Shown: positions 36,701 through 46,125, counted from the stretch's first letter. The stretch: DNA of 64,000 nucleotides from Leuconostoc kimchii IMSNU 11154 (GCF_000092505.1 NC_014136.1:1510501-1574500); one strand, 5' to 3'. The notes: generated by a model not told the origin, from the letters alone. Program-made: numbers and translations.

Positions 36701-39337
36701 ATGGAACAGCAATTAAAAACTCATTACAAAATGTATAAGAACGGAAAACATTGGATATTTGCAGGTTTAACAACTATAACAATTGGTCTATCCTTCGCTC
36801 AATCTGACCTAAATAAAGTTAGCGCAGACACAATTGATATTAGTCAACAAACATATCGTGTGACATCAGCGACACCAACAAGTGAAGTATTACCGGTTTC
36901 AGCGACACCAACAAGTGAAGTATTACCAGTTTCAACTAAGCCATCAAGTGAAACGCAATCAAAAATTTCTAACGTAAAAGTTTTATCTAACAACAAAATG
37001 CTTCGTGACAATGATGCTGATGGCATAACACATGTTAATAAAGATAATTTTTTAGAGTATTTTAATGTCCAGGGTAGTAGTGCTAGTTATGATGAAAGTA
37101 CAGGGATTGTAACAATTACCCAAAATAAAAACAACCAAGTTGGTAATTTTGCGCTGAAAAGTAAAATTGATATGGGCACAAGTTTTACACTCAAAGGACA
37201 AGTGCAGTTGGGTGATAAAACTTCAAGTCAAGGGGGAGCTGATGGTATAGGTTTTGCTTTCCATACTGGGAATACAACTGATGTTGGAAACGCTGGTGGT
37301 AATCTTGGAATCGGAGGATTGCAAGATGCTGTCGGATTTAAACTTGATACTTATCATAATGATTACTTGATACCAAAAACGAACCAAGACGGTGCACAGA
37401 TTTCTTCAATTGATTCCAATGGTTACGGTTGGGATGCTGATCCAAGTAGAAATCAATTTCCTCAATTTGGCGCGTTTGTCACGACCACTGACAAGCAAGT
37501 AAGAGCCCAGGATGGTAAGTACTATCAAAGATGGTGGGCAACAACTGATGCGGATAGTGCTAAACCATTAAATTCTGGTGACTTAAATGGAAAATTTCAT
37601 GATTTTGTAGTTAATTATGATGGTGAAACTCGTAAATTGACTATTAGCTATACTGAGACCGATGGGAAAGTTTTGAATTGGCAAACAAATGTATCTGGTT
37701 CGAACGATGCAATGGCTATGATTGTTAGTGCATCAACCGGAGGGTCAAAAAATTTACAGCAGTTCAAAATCGAAAATTTCGATTTTAAACAAGCTGCAAC
37801 TGTCAATGTCAAGTATATTGATATTAATGGTAAGCAACTTGCGCAAGGCCAAGTAAATTATCCCGGCGGTCCATCACAAAATGGGCGTTATGAAACAACG
37901 CAACTGAGTATTCCAAATTACAAATTTATTCAGATGGATGACGGTAGTGTCACGGGAACAGCTAGTTTAGATGCAAATGGTATATTAAAAGATGCTGGAG
38001 ATAATGGGACAGTTGTTTATGTCTACGCACCATATCAAATTGATACAGCAGAAGCAGATGAGAATATCAAGTATCAGGACACTCAAGGAAACACACTCTA
38101 TGAGGATAAAAATGCGGATACGATTCACTTTGTCACTGTAACAGATCCAGTTGATCAGTCAACAAAAACTTACTACTCAAAGACAACATCAACTGCTACG
38201 TTGGATGACAATGGCGTACCAACCGGTACTGATTGGAGCATTTGGAATGACAGCGATACAAGCTTTGATAGCGTTATTAACCCCGAAATATCAGGCTATC
38301 ATGTTGTGTCAACTACTGATCCAGCAAATGATTTGGCGCAAATAACTCAACAAAATGCAACACCAACTACTGGTAAGTTGAACTATGTTGTTGTGTATGA
38401 TCAGAACTCAACACCAAGTTCAGAGACACCAAGTTCAGAAGTACCAAGCTCGGAGACACCAAGCTCGGAAGTGCCAAGTTCAGAGACACCAAGCTCGGAA
38501 GTGCCAAGCTCGGAAGTACCAAGCTCGGAGACACCAAGCTCGGAAGTGCCAAGCTCGGAAGTACCAAGTTCAGAAGTACCAAGCTCGGAGACACCAAGCT
38601 CGGAAGTGCCAAGCTCGGAAGTACCAAGCTCGGAGACACCAAGCTCGGAAGTGCCAAGCTCGGAAGTACCAAGTTCAGAAGTACCAAGCTCGGAGACACC
38701 AAGTTCAGAGACACCAAGTTCAGAAGTACCAAGCTCGGAAGTGCCAAGTTCAGAAGTACCAAGTTCAGAGACACCAAGTTCAGAGACACCAAGTTCAGAA
38801 GTACCAAGTTCAGAAGTGCCAAGTTCAGAGACACCAAGTTCAGAAGTACCAAGTTCAGAAGTGCCAAGCTCGGAGACACCAAGCTCGGAAGTGCCAAGTT
38901 CAGAGACACCAAGTTCAGAAGTGCCAAGCTCGGAGACACCAAGCTCGGAAGTGCCAAGTTCAGAGACACCAAGTTCAGAAGTACCAAGCTCAGAAGTACC
39001 AAGCTCGGAGACACCAAGTTCAGAAGTGCCAAGCTCGGAGACACCAAGCTCGGAAGTGCCAAGTTCAGAGACACCAAGTTCAGAAGTGCCAAGCTCGGAA
39101 GTACCAAGTTCAGAAGTACCAAGTTCAGAGACACCAAGTTCAGAAGTGCCAAGTTCAGAGACACCAAGTTTGGAAACTGAGAAAAACATACATTCAGTTA
39201 AACAAAACAAAAGATATTATGACAAAAACTTACCAAAGACCGACGCTGAAAAAGACAATACTAGTAGTGCTATAGTGCTTGCAGCACTTGCAACACTAGG
39301 GATTTCGACTATTATTGTCAAACGGCGTAAGAAATAA
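36701..39337 (+). CDS. Serine-rich repeat adhesin with KxYKxGKxW signal, lectin domain and LPxTG-like anchor
   Basis: 878-residue cell-wall surface protein. The N-terminal HYKMYKNGKHWIFAGL matches the KxYKxGKxW signal used by accessory SecA2/SecY2 export. Residues about 105-365 form an L-type lectin-like domain (GGADGIGFAFHTG, DAVGFKLDTYHND). MucBP-type segments follow (VNVKYIDINGKQL; IKYQDTQGNTLYED). Then come about fifty PSSET/PSSEV repeats and a C-terminal LPKTD sorting motif, hydrophobic segment and RRKK tail. Serines are likely O-glycosylated by the two downstream glycosyltransferases. SecA2/SecY2 and Asp genes are not in the window. Confidence 0.9.
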   Translation: MEQQLKTHYKMYKNGKHWIFAGLTTITIGLSFAQSDLNKVSADTIDISQQTYRVTSATPTSEVLPVSATPTSEVLPVSTKPSSETQSKISNVKVLSNNKMLRDNDADGITHVNKDNFLEYFNVQGSSASYDESTGIVTITQNKNNQVGNFALKSKIDMGTSFTLKGQVQLGDKTSSQGGADGIGFAFHTGNTTDVGNAGGNLGIGGLQDAVGFKLDTYHNDYLIPKTNQDGAQISSIDSNGYGWDADPSRNQFPQFGAFVTTTDKQVRAQDGKYYQRWWATTDADSAKPLNSGDLNGKFHDFVVNYDGETRKLTISYTETDGKVLNWQTNVSGSNDAMAMIVSASTGGSKNLQQFKIENFDFKQAATVNVKYIDINGKQLAQGQVNYPGGPSQNGRYETTQLSIPNYKFIQMDDGSVTGTASLDANGILKDAGDNGTVVYVYAPYQIDTAEADENIKYQDTQGNTLYEDKNADTIHFVTVTDPVDQSTKTYYSKTTSTATLDDNGVPTGTDWSIWNDSDTSFDSVINPEISGYHVVSTTDPANDLAQITQQNATPTTGKLNYVVVYDQNSTPSSETPSSEVPSSETPSSEVPSSETPSSEVPSSEVPSSETPSSEVPSSEVPSSEVPSSETPSSEVPSSEVPSSETPSSEVPSSEVPSSEVPSSETPSSETPSSEVPSSEVPSSEVPSSETPSSETPSSEVPSSEVPSSETPSSEVPSSEVPSSETPSSEVPSSETPSSEVPSSETPSSEVPSSETPSSEVPSSEVPSSETPSSEVPSSETPSSEVPSSETPSSEVPSSEVPSSEVPSSETPSSEVPSSETPSLETEKNIHSVKQNKRYYDKNLPKTDAEKDNTSSAIVLAALATLGISTIIVKRRKK
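38410..39175 (+). repeat. 15-bp tandem repeats coding PSSE(T/V)
   Basis: About 51 tandem units of 15 bp. Each unit uses one of two serine spellings, AGT-TCA or AGC-TCG, and ends GAGACA, GAAGTG or GAAGTA. Mixed forms are rare (one AGC-TCA, one final AGT-TTG giving Leu). All six frames stay mostly open, so reverse-strand frames here are not genes. Prone to length change by slippage. Confidence 0.95.
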
Positions 39338-39349
39338 TAAGTTTTAACA

Positions 39350-39371
39350 ACGAGTGACATAGGTCACTCGT
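39350..39371. repeat. Hairpin between adhesin and glycosyltransferase genes
   Basis: ACGAGTGAC-ATAG-GTCACTCGT, a 9-bp stem without a T run on either side; more likely an RNA processing or attenuation element than a terminator. Confidence 0.5.
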
Positions 39372-39405
39372 ACATAGAGAAAGTTAATAAAAGGATGTTG
39401 ACTTG

Positions 39406-40959
39406 ATGCAAGCAATTTTTTTAAATACGTTTTACGCTGAAAATTTATCAGGTGCAAGTTATGCGGTAAATAAAAGGTTAGAGCTTTTTTTACGTCATCA
39501 AGTAGATACTAAAATCATGACGACGACATTTTATTTAACAAATCGTTACTATTTTGGAAAGCATTTTCCTAGTCAAAAAGATGCTTTTTTTGACTTTACA
39601 AATGTTGTAACTAATACTATAAATGTAAACGAAAAAGAAATTAAACCAGACAAAACATTTTTTAATACATTAGGATTTCAAATTACGAATGAAAAGAATA
39701 AGGCAGTTTCAAAACAGTCAAATTACGTTACTTGGATAACATATCCAGACGGTAGAATATTAGAGATCAGCTATTATAATCGAGACAATCAGATTCTGAG
39801 AAAGGATGGCTACGATCACCGAGGATTTTTGTGCCTTAAATCATATTATGAAATCAATGAGGATAATCATCTTTGTTTGACACGTCGGGAGCATCTTAAT
39901 CAAAATGGCAATGTGATGTTAACCTATTTTTTCACACTTGATAACAAATTAAGAAAGATTTTTCGGTGTGTTGAAGGTGGGGCTATATATGCTTTTAACA
40001 ATGAAAATGAATTGTTATTAAGTGTCTTAAAGGAATATACAAAAAATCGGTCAGAAAATTATGTTGTTATAGCAGATTTATTTATAACCGATACACTAGC
40101 CAAATTAAGTCAATTAAATGAACAAAAAAATGTTGCATTGTTTGTTCAACTTCACAATATACAATATAAGCAAACCCGTGAGGGGAATCCGATTCGAATA
40201 GGTTATAGTTATCCTGTTTTGAACAATGAATTATACAAGGGACTTATTGTATTAACGGATCGACAAAAAAGAGATGTCGATAGCATTATTCAAAGTAAAA
40301 ATAACATCTACACCATTCCTGAAAATTGGTTTTCAAAAACAGATGTTAACAACTATTATTCTGTTAATTGGGATGATAAAGAAGATGGATTAGTCATCAT
40401 CTCAGCACGATTAGATGCAGTTAAGCAAATTGATCAAGCAATTAGTGCTGTGATATTTGCTCATAAACGTGTACCGAAAATACACTTAGAAATTTGGGGA
40501 AATGGGTCGGAACGCGAGACACTCGAACAATTGATTGAACAGCACAATGCAGGAGACTACATTTTTCTAAAAGGCACACTTGATAATGTTAGTATGAAAA
40601 AACGTATATCAGAGTCCCAACTACATCTCTTGACGTCAAAAAATGAAGGGTTACCAATGGTTTTATTTGAAGCTCAGCTGGGACAAACCCCATCCATTTG
40701 TTATGACATTGACTATGGACCGGATGCCATTATTAATAATCGTATCAATGGTGATCTGATAGCTCCAAATGATACTAAGTATTTGGCTATGCGTTTGGAG
40801 GAGTTGTTTAAAGATGAAAAGCAGGGGACGTTAAGGCAATATGCTTTTAATACGCGTGCAACACTGGATAAATATAGTGAATCATCAATTTGGTCGCTTT
40901 GGGAAAGTTTAATAAAGCAGGCATTCAATTATGAAAATTATAATCACCGAGAAAGTTAA
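39406..40959 (+). CDS. GtfA-like glycosyltransferase for the serine-rich adhesin
   Basis: 517-residue GT-B retaining transferase. The N-terminal half has the inserted beta-rich domain of the GtfA/TarM group (WITYPDGRILEISYYNRD, HLNQNGNVMLTYFF). The C-terminal half is the nucleotide-sugar domain (VIISARLDAVKQIDQAI, LEIWGNGSE, NEGLPMVLFEAQLG with the E-x7-E pair). In streptococci GtfA with GtfB adds the first GlcNAc to serine-rich repeats in the cytoplasm. ATG 39406 has AGGAT upstream. It overlaps the next gene by 29 nt. A poly(glycerol phosphate) glucosyltransferase is the alternative, less likely given location. Confidence 0.78.
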   Translation: MQAIFLNTFYAENLSGASYAVNKRLELFLRHQVDTKIMTTTFYLTNRYYFGKHFPSQKDAFFDFTNVVTNTINVNEKEIKPDKTFFNTLGFQITNEKNKAVSKQSNYVTWITYPDGRILEISYYNRDNQILRKDGYDHRGFLCLKSYYEINEDNHLCLTRREHLNQNGNVMLTYFFTLDNKLRKIFRCVEGGAIYAFNNENELLLSVLKEYTKNRSENYVVIADLFITDTLAKLSQLNEQKNVALFVQLHNIQYKQTREGNPIRIGYSYPVLNNELYKGLIVLTDRQKRDVDSIIQSKNNIYTIPENWFSKTDVNNYYSVNWDDKEDGLVIISARLDAVKQIDQAISAVIFAHKRVPKIHLEIWGNGSERETLEQLIEQHNAGDYIFLKGTLDNVSMKKRISESQLHLLTSKNEGLPMVLFEAQLGQTPSICYDIDYGPDAIINNRINGDLIAPNDTKYLAMRLEELFKDEKQGTLRQYAFNTRATLDKYSESSIWSLWESLIKQAFNYENYNHRES

Positions 40960-42637
40960 TAAAGAGTTACTAGACTGGCAGGCGGAGCAAAAGGAAGAAA
41001 CACACATTGTGTCCTGGACAGCTGAGATAAATTATAAACCACAACAAAATGAAACAAATCTATATCATTTTATGCGACAAGGTAAATCTGAATATTTAAT
41101 TCAAGATTTACCTTTTACAAAGCAGTTTGTGTTGAACCATCGTTCAACATCCGGTAGTCATCAATTAGAATTCAAAGATGATCAACAAATTATAGTGGCA
41201 AAGGTTTATCTGAGGGAGTACACACAATTTGTAGAACGATTAGAGATAATAGATCGGTTTGGTGAAACGCTTAGTAATTTGACTTACAGTGGTAAAGACT
41301 TAGTTCAACAAATTAACTATGATGTTTCAGGGCATCCAGTCGAAAATCAATTTTGGGGACATGAACAAAAAATTACAACTTATTGGGGAATGCGTAATGA
41401 TAAGTTAAGTAATGTTGGTATGAGTTTAGTGACCGAAGATCAAGAGATTATCTACAATAGCTATTGGGATTGGCATTTTTCGGCTTTTCGTGAAATCATT
41501 TCTTCTTTTGCAGATGTATCAGAGATTATTAGTTATGAAGCACCTACTTTAAGTATTGATATGCCCAATAGACGAGTTCAATATGGCGAATTAATGCCAG
41601 ATATGCCAATGAATCAACCTAAAAAGTGGATGGTTGGTTTTCAACAGCAAAACTTTTGGAAACCGAGAACAGACGTTTCAAAAGTTGCGAAGACACTTGG
41701 GTATCAGCAAATTAATTTTGATACCCCCTATGTTGATAGTGATACTTGGATAGCTAAACAGCTGGAAAAGCATTGTTTACAGGTTAAACCAGGAGATTTG
41801 GTCGTTTGGCAATATCCTAAATATTCCCCACAACTAGAATTAACTGTACTCAATTGGTTTCATCAGAGGAAAATTAGAGTTGCCTCATTTATACACGACA
41901 TTAGCTTGTTACGGGAAGACATTAAGGTTCGAGAACATTATTTACCAGAATCTGATAAAATATTATTAAATTCTTTTGATGCTAATATAATACCAGAAAA
42001 TTTTGTTCAACCCCTATACGATTTAACAGGAGTAGTTTTAAAAAATATCGTTGCGCTTGCGCCTTATGATTTTATGGTAGAGGGTAAAATTGAACCAGCA
42101 CAATATAGTCAAAATATTGTTTATGCAGGTTCTTTGGTTAAGTTTCCTAAGTTACAAGATATTGATTTTAATTTAACAGTTTACGGTGAAAAAAATTTTT
42201 CCAACATTAATATTGAAAATCCAAAAATTTTTAATGGTGGTTTTCTGCCAGCGGAAGAACTAGCCAAACAGTTAAATGAGGGTTTCGGCTTAATTTGGGA
42301 TGAAGACAAGAAAAATTCGTATCGTCAGGCATATACAAAGTGGAACTGGCCATACAAATTTAGTCTTTATATGGCCGCTGGACTACCGGTTATAGCATGG
42401 TCAGATTCGGCAATTGCTGAATTGATAAAGGCTGCTCATGTTGGTATCGTAGTCGATAATTTGTCTCAAGTTTCATATGAAATAAAAAAAATTAGCACAG
42501 CCGAATTTGACGAAATGGCATCTAATGCTGCACAAATCGGTAGTCAATTAGCACAGGGAAAAAGTACAAAAGCGGCTTTGAATAAATTAGAAGAAGTTTT
42601 GTCTAAAAAAAAGAAATCGTTTTTAATTAATTATTAA
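40931..42637 (+). CDS. GtfB-like domain fused to a Gtf3-like glycosyltransferase
   Basis: 568 residues in two parts. Residues 1 to about 200 resemble the beta-rich substrate-binding part of GtfB (short strands with repeated D/N-G turns, for example VYLREYTQFVERLEIIDRFGE). Residues about 225-560 resemble Gtf3, which adds the second sugar on Fap1-type adhesins (VASFIHDISLLREDI, FGLIWDEDKKNSYRQAY, WPYKFSLYMAAGLPVIAW). If right, one protein combines the GtfA partner and the next sugar transferase. Overlaps the upstream gene, so production is coupled. A poly-Lys tail ends the protein. Confidence 0.68.
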   Translation: MKIIITEKVNKELLDWQAEQKEETHIVSWTAEINYKPQQNETNLYHFMRQGKSEYLIQDLPFTKQFVLNHRSTSGSHQLEFKDDQQIIVAKVYLREYTQFVERLEIIDRFGETLSNLTYSGKDLVQQINYDVSGHPVENQFWGHEQKITTYWGMRNDKLSNVGMSLVTEDQEIIYNSYWDWHFSAFREIISSFADVSEIISYEAPTLSIDMPNRRVQYGELMPDMPMNQPKKWMVGFQQQNFWKPRTDVSKVAKTLGYQQINFDTPYVDSDTWIAKQLEKHCLQVKPGDLVVWQYPKYSPQLELTVLNWFHQRKIRVASFIHDISLLREDIKVREHYLPESDKILLNSFDANIIPENFVQPLYDLTGVVLKNIVALAPYDFMVEGKIEPAQYSQNIVYAGSLVKFPKLQDIDFNLTVYGEKNFSNINIENPKIFNGGFLPAEELAKQLNEGFGLIWDEDKKNSYRQAYTKWNWPYKFSLYMAAGLPVIAWSDSAIAELIKAAHVGIVVDNLSQVSYEIKKISTAEFDEMASNAAQIGSQLAQGKSTKAALNKLEEVLSKKKKSFLINY

Positions 42638-42676
42638 AAATAATCTTGTCAGTTGTAGTAAATTCAAGTTATGAGG

Positions 42677-42746
42677 TTTCACTATATACTCGAAATAATT
42701 CAAATAAAAGTTATTATGATATATAAAGGTACCTTATATAGTGAAA
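42677..42746. repeat. 12-bp inverted repeat with internal palindrome
   Basis: TTTCACTATATA (42677-42688) and TATATAGTGAAA (42735-42746) are perfect inverted copies; AAGGTACCTT lies just inside the right copy. The 218-bp gap (42638-42856) otherwise holds only a terminator. Could be a mobile-element relic or a large operator. Confidence 0.5.
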
Positions 42747-42802
42747 TTCGTTATCAGTTTGGCCTTAAAATATTTACAATATGTGTTTCTTCTGACCGTA
42801 TA

Positions 42803-42845
42803 CTAAAAACCATTAACTGGATTAGTTCCAATTAATGGTTTTTAG
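42803..42845. terminator. Bidirectional terminator
   Basis: CTAAAAACCATTAA / TTAATGGTTTTTAG, 14-bp stem with a 15-nt loop and A/T runs, between convergent genes. Confidence 0.8.
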
Positions 42846-42856
42846 TCGTATTTATC

Positions 42857-43354
42857 TCAACTCATAAACTCAGTGGCAAGTATACCCATCATCATACTAT
42901 CATGATACTTACCTTCTGCAAAGAAGTGACCACGAAGGATTCCTTCTTCAACAAAGCCAACTTTTTTATAAATATGAATTGCAGCATCATTATCAACATC
43001 AACATATAAATAAACTTTATGCATGTTTAGGACTTTGAAGGCATATTCAATACCCGCCTTAATTGCCATTTGCGCATAACCATGACCTTGATGATCAGGA
43101 TGAATAATAATCTGAATTTCGGTGTGCCGGTGAAGGCCGTCGATGTACATTAATTCGACGACGCCAATAAATTGATTATCATCTTCAACCACAAACCGAC
43201 GTTCAGTTTGATCGAGCACGTGACGGTCATAGAGCAATTCTAATTCATCAAAAGAAGTATAGGCTTCTTGAAACCACAAAGCCATGACTTTACGTGAATT
43301 TTCTTGCTGATAAATATAAGGTAAATCTTTCTTTTCGAGCGGTCTAATTTTCAT
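42857..43354 (-). CDS. GNAT acetyltransferase, SpeG-like (spermidine N1-acetyltransferase)
   Basis: 165-residue GNAT enzyme that moves acetyl from acetyl-CoA to an amine. Acetyl-CoA loop HPDHQGHGYAQMAI (near residue 88) and the C-terminal YLYVDVDNDAAIHIYKKVGFVEEG motif are clear. The start MKIRPLEKKDLPYIYQQENSR is very close to SpeG proteins. Substrate is inferred from that likeness. Stands alone upstream of the thyA stop, 39 bp away, so it may be cotranscribed with thyA. Confidence 0.8.
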   Translation of the reverse strand: MKIRPLEKKDLPYIYQQENSRKVMALWFQEAYTSFDELELLYDRHVLDQTERRFVVEDDNQFIGVVELMYIDGLHRHTEIQIIIHPDHQGHGYAQMAIKAGIEYAFKVLNMHKVYLYVDVDNDAAIHIYKKVGFVEEGILRGHFFAEGKYHDSMMMGILATEFMS

Positions 43355-43393
43355 GATTAATCTTTCAGTTGCGGTGTCTAAACAATTAACGGA

Positions 43394-44362
43394 CTAAACA
43401 GCAACAGGTGCTTTGATTGCTGGTTCGCTTTCGTAATCCAATATTTTTATGTCATCCATGGTGTAATCAAATAGCGACTTCACTTCGGGATTTAACCAAA
43501 TTTTTGGTAACTGATGCATTGGACGTGAAAGTTGTTCGGTTATTTGGTCAACATGGTTGTTATAAATATGTGTATCACCAATAGTGTGAACAAAGTCACC
43601 AACTTCATAACCAGTTTGAGCAGCGACCATATGAAGCAACAGTGAATAAGAAGCAATATTAAAGGGTACACCTAGGAAAAAGTCACCCGAACGCTGATAT
43701 AATTGGACGCTAAGCTTGCCATCAGCCACGTAAAATTGGCTAAGCACATGGCAAGAAGGCAAAGGCGCTTGTGGGGTTGTTTCGGCATTCCAAGCTGTGA
43801 GAATCAGACGTCTTGAATCAGGTGTTGTTTTAATATCATGCACTAAGCGGCTCACTTGATCAATAGTGCCTTCATCTGCGTTTAGAGATGTTGTCTCCCA
43901 ATTACGCCAAAGTTTACCATAAACATCCCCAACATAGCCAAATGTAGCCATAAAATCATCGTCATTTAAGATCTTATCCACAAAAATATCTTTTTGAATT
44001 TTATAAGTGGCGGCAAATTCAGGATCTTCTATGGCACGGTGACCAAAGTTTGTCATGTCAGGGCCGGTATATTGGTCGGATTCTACCCAATTCTTAAATG
44101 CCCACTCGTCCCAAATATGATTGTTATGTTGTAATAGGAAACGAATATTATTATCCCCACGCAAGAACCAAAGTAATTCAGACTTAATGAGACCAAAATA
44201 GACCTTTTTAGTTGTCAGTAATGGGAAGCCCTCTTGGAGATCGAAACGCATTTGTGTTCCAAATAAGGAATGTGTTCCAGTGCCTGTACGATCGCCCTTT
44301 AAAGCCCCCTCGTTGAGTACTTTTTGTGCGAGATCAAGATATTGTTGTTCATTTTTTGACAT
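43394..44362 (-). CDS. thyA: Thymidylate synthase
   Basis: Methylates dUMP to dTMP using methylene-tetrahydrofolate. 322 residues. Conserved [13 protein letters not shown] near the N-terminus, the catalytic [12 protein letters not shown] (near 210) and [17 protein letters not shown] are present. ATG 44362 ([13 protein letters not shown]) is chosen by homology. The strong AAAGGA lies 36 nt upstream behind a small hairpin. folD and the dCMP deaminase gene are close, making a thymidylate/folate neighbourhood. Confidence 0.96.
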   Translation of the reverse strand: MSKNEQQYLDLAQKVLNEGALKGDRTGTGTHSLFGTQMRFDLQEGFPLLTTKKVYFGLIKSELLWFLRGDNNIRFLLQHNNHIWDEWAFKNWVESDQYTGPDMTNFGHRAIEDPEFAATYKIQKDIFVDKILNDDDFMATFGYVGDVYGKLWRNWETTSLNADEGTIDQVSRLVHDIKTTPDSRRLILTAWNAETTPQAPLPSCHVLSQFYVADGKLSVQLYQRSGDFFLGVPFNIASYSLLLHMVAAQTGYEVGDFVHTIGDTHIYNNHVDQITEQLSRPMHQLPKIWLNPEVKSLFDYTMDDIKILDYESEPAIKAPVAV

Positions 44363-44403
44363 AGTGTATTTCAGACGTGAGACTAACTTGCACGTCATTC
44401 CTT
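44363..44403 (-). promoter_or_regulatory. thyA ribosome site separated from the ATG by a hairpin
   Basis: AAAGGAA (about 44403-44397) is followed by GACGTG (44396-44391) pairing with CACGTC (44379-44374), loop of 11 nt. Eleven bases then reach ATG 44362. No SD lies closer to the start. Same layout as rlmCD and purR but on the other strand. Confidence 0.6.
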
Positions 44404-44599
44404 TCAGGATGTGCCTTACTATAAATATTAACGAAAAGAGGGTTAATAATCAAGGTTGACAAAGTAACAAAACAGCGAAGGTTTAGTTAACAGACGAACT
44501 TTTTGATATTGTATGGCATTAAGGGTGCATATTGTGTCATTAAGTGTCTAATATATTTTTTATATTCGTTTTCTTAAATAATAAACTATGATAAAATGA

Positions 44600-44638
44600 A
44601 AATAGTTCGTTATTAACAGATACACACGCTAACTATTT
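44600..44638 (-). terminator. Terminator-like hairpin after the dCMP deaminase gene
   Basis: Minus-strand AAATAGTT (44638-44631) pairs with AACTATTT (44607-44600), then T-rich sequence. The rest of the 44404-44599 gap is AT-rich with a weak thyA promoter (TTAACC, 17 bp, TATAGT). Confidence 0.5.
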
Positions 44639-44644
44639 ATAACA

Positions 44645-45127
44645 CTAATCGTGCATAATAAATTGATTTAAATTAATTTGTTCGGCAGTCTGTTGTGAAA
44701 AAGGTACTTGTTGTAAACTGACATGTTTTTCTGCCAATAATGCCTCAGCGAAAGCATCATTATGATAATCGCGCATAAAGTTTATTTTTGATATACCCGC
44801 TTGTAATAATAATTTTGTACAATGAATGCAAGGGACATCAGTGACATAAACTTCGGCACCGTCAACGCTTATACCCATTTGTGCCGCCTGCATGAGAGCA
44901 TTTTGTTCCGCATGAACAGCACGAATGCAGTGACCGTCAACAATGAGATCGCCAACATCTGTACAATGTGGTGTTCCCGATACGGCACCATTATAACCAC
45001 TTGTGATAATTCTGTTGTTTTGGACAATTACAGCGCCGACATGTAATCGTGTGCAGGTTGAACGCGTTGATAAGATGGCGGCTTGTGCGATAAAATATTG
45101 ATCCCAACTGATACGTTTTTGTGGCAT
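44645..45127 (-). CDS. comEB: dCMP deaminase (ComEB family)
   Basis: Zinc enzyme (160 residues) that turns dCMP into dUMP, feeding ThyA. Catalytic HAEQNAL (near 77) and PCIHCTKLLLQAG (near 99) zinc motifs are present, together with the N-terminal CTRLHVGAVIVQNNRII. GGAG lies 8 nt before the ATG. Although named for competence in Bacillus, it is here away from comEA and beside thyA and folD, which suits its metabolic role. Confidence 0.92.
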   Translation of the reverse strand: MPQKRISWDQYFIAQAAILSTRSTCTRLHVGAVIVQNNRIITSGYNGAVSGTPHCTDVGDLIVDGHCIRAVHAEQNALMQAAQMGISVDGAEVYVTDVPCIHCTKLLLQAGISKINFMRDYHNDAFAEALLAEKHVSLQQVPFSQQTAEQINLNQFIMHD

Positions 45128-45200
45128 GATGCACTCCAGTTAATTTATTTTGTTAAGAAGAATATAACATAAAATTACGAACAAACGAAGGAGCTTTTTA

Positions 45201-46046
45201 ATGACTGAAATACTAGATGGTGCAGCGGTAGCCAAGATTACTAATGCCAAAACTGCTGAACGTGTGTCAAAATTACCAAAACCAGTGACTTTGGCTGTGG
45301 TCTATGATCCTAAAAATGATGGCAGTCGGTTGTACGTCAATATGAAATCAAAAAAGGCAGCGACAGTAGGTATTGTAACGCAAGACATTCCAACAGATGC
45401 CACGGCAACAACGGAAAGTGTCATTTCATTAATCGAAAAGTTAAATGCGGATGAACATATCACTGGTATTTTGGTACAAAGCCCCTTAGCAAAAGGGGTC
45501 AAAGAACGTGAGGTCTTTTCGGCTGTTGCACCACACAAAGACGCCGACGGTTTAGGAGCCACTGTGCAAGGTATGCTGTTTGGTGATGCGCTGCAAGATT
45601 ATACAGTTGCTGCCACACCACAAGGTGTGATGACATTGTTGCAACATTATGATATCGATATCGCTGGAAAGAGTGCATTAGTTATTGGACGATCACAGTT
45701 GTTCGGTCGTCCAATGTTTGCCTTATTAACAAATGCTGATGCTACAGTTACACTAGCACATCGGTACACACCCGAATTAACATTAAGAACGCATTTAAAA
45801 GCGGCAGACATTGTTGTTATTGGTGTCGGTCAACCTAACTTTTTAAAAGGTTCTGATCTTAAAGAAGGTGCGGTGGTCATTGATGTGGGTATGAACTATG
45901 TTGATGGTGTTGCGGTCGGAGATGTTGATTTTAAGTCAGCACAAGGTGTGGCTAGTTATATTACACCAGTTCCTGGCGGTGTTGGGCCAATGACAATTGC
46001 AACGTTATTAGAAAATACGGTGACATTAGCAGAAAATTACCAATGA
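45201..46046 (+). CDS. folD: Bifunctional methylenetetrahydrofolate dehydrogenase / cyclohydrolase
   Basis: Interconverts methylene-, methenyl- and formyl-tetrahydrofolate with NADP. 281 residues. Motifs: YVNMKSKKAATVGI with the catalytic lysine, GILVQSPLAKGV, KDADGLG, VIGRSQLFGRPM and PVPGGVGPMTIATLL. The family more often has PLP after VQ; here VQSPL is a small variation. AAGGAG upstream. Divergent from comEB with a 73-bp shared promoter region. Confidence 0.95.
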   Translation: MTEILDGAAVAKITNAKTAERVSKLPKPVTLAVVYDPKNDGSRLYVNMKSKKAATVGIVTQDIPTDATATTESVISLIEKLNADEHITGILVQSPLAKGVKEREVFSAVAPHKDADGLGATVQGMLFGDALQDYTVAATPQGVMTLLQHYDIDIAGKSALVIGRSQLFGRPMFALLTNADATVTLAHRYTPELTLRTHLKAADIVVIGVGQPNFLKGSDLKEGAVVIDVGMNYVDGVAVGDVDFKSAQGVASYITPVPGGVGPMTIATLLENTVTLAENYQ

Positions 46047-46050
46047 GTTT

Positions 46051-46089
46051 AAAATAGCTACGCGTCAATCATGACGCGTAGCTATTTTA
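46051..46089 (+). terminator. folD terminator
   Basis: 17-bp perfect stem AAAATAGCTACGCGTCA / TGACGCGTAGCTATTTT with loop ATCA; it can act in both directions. Confidence 0.9.
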
Positions 46090-46125
46090 TATGTTTTATC
46101 GTCACATTTTATGGCATGATGATTT

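Noticed and set aside
38410..39175. Repeats taken as a CRISPR array
   Set aside because: Units are 15 bp, contiguous, without unique spacers, and in frame with a surface protein.
38367..39275. Long open frames on both strands across the adhesin repeats
   Set aside because: They arise from the 15-bp repeat, which keeps all frames open; their products are simple repeats with no ribosome sites.
39350..39371. Rho-independent terminator after the adhesin gene
   Set aside because: The stem is good but no T run follows on either strand.
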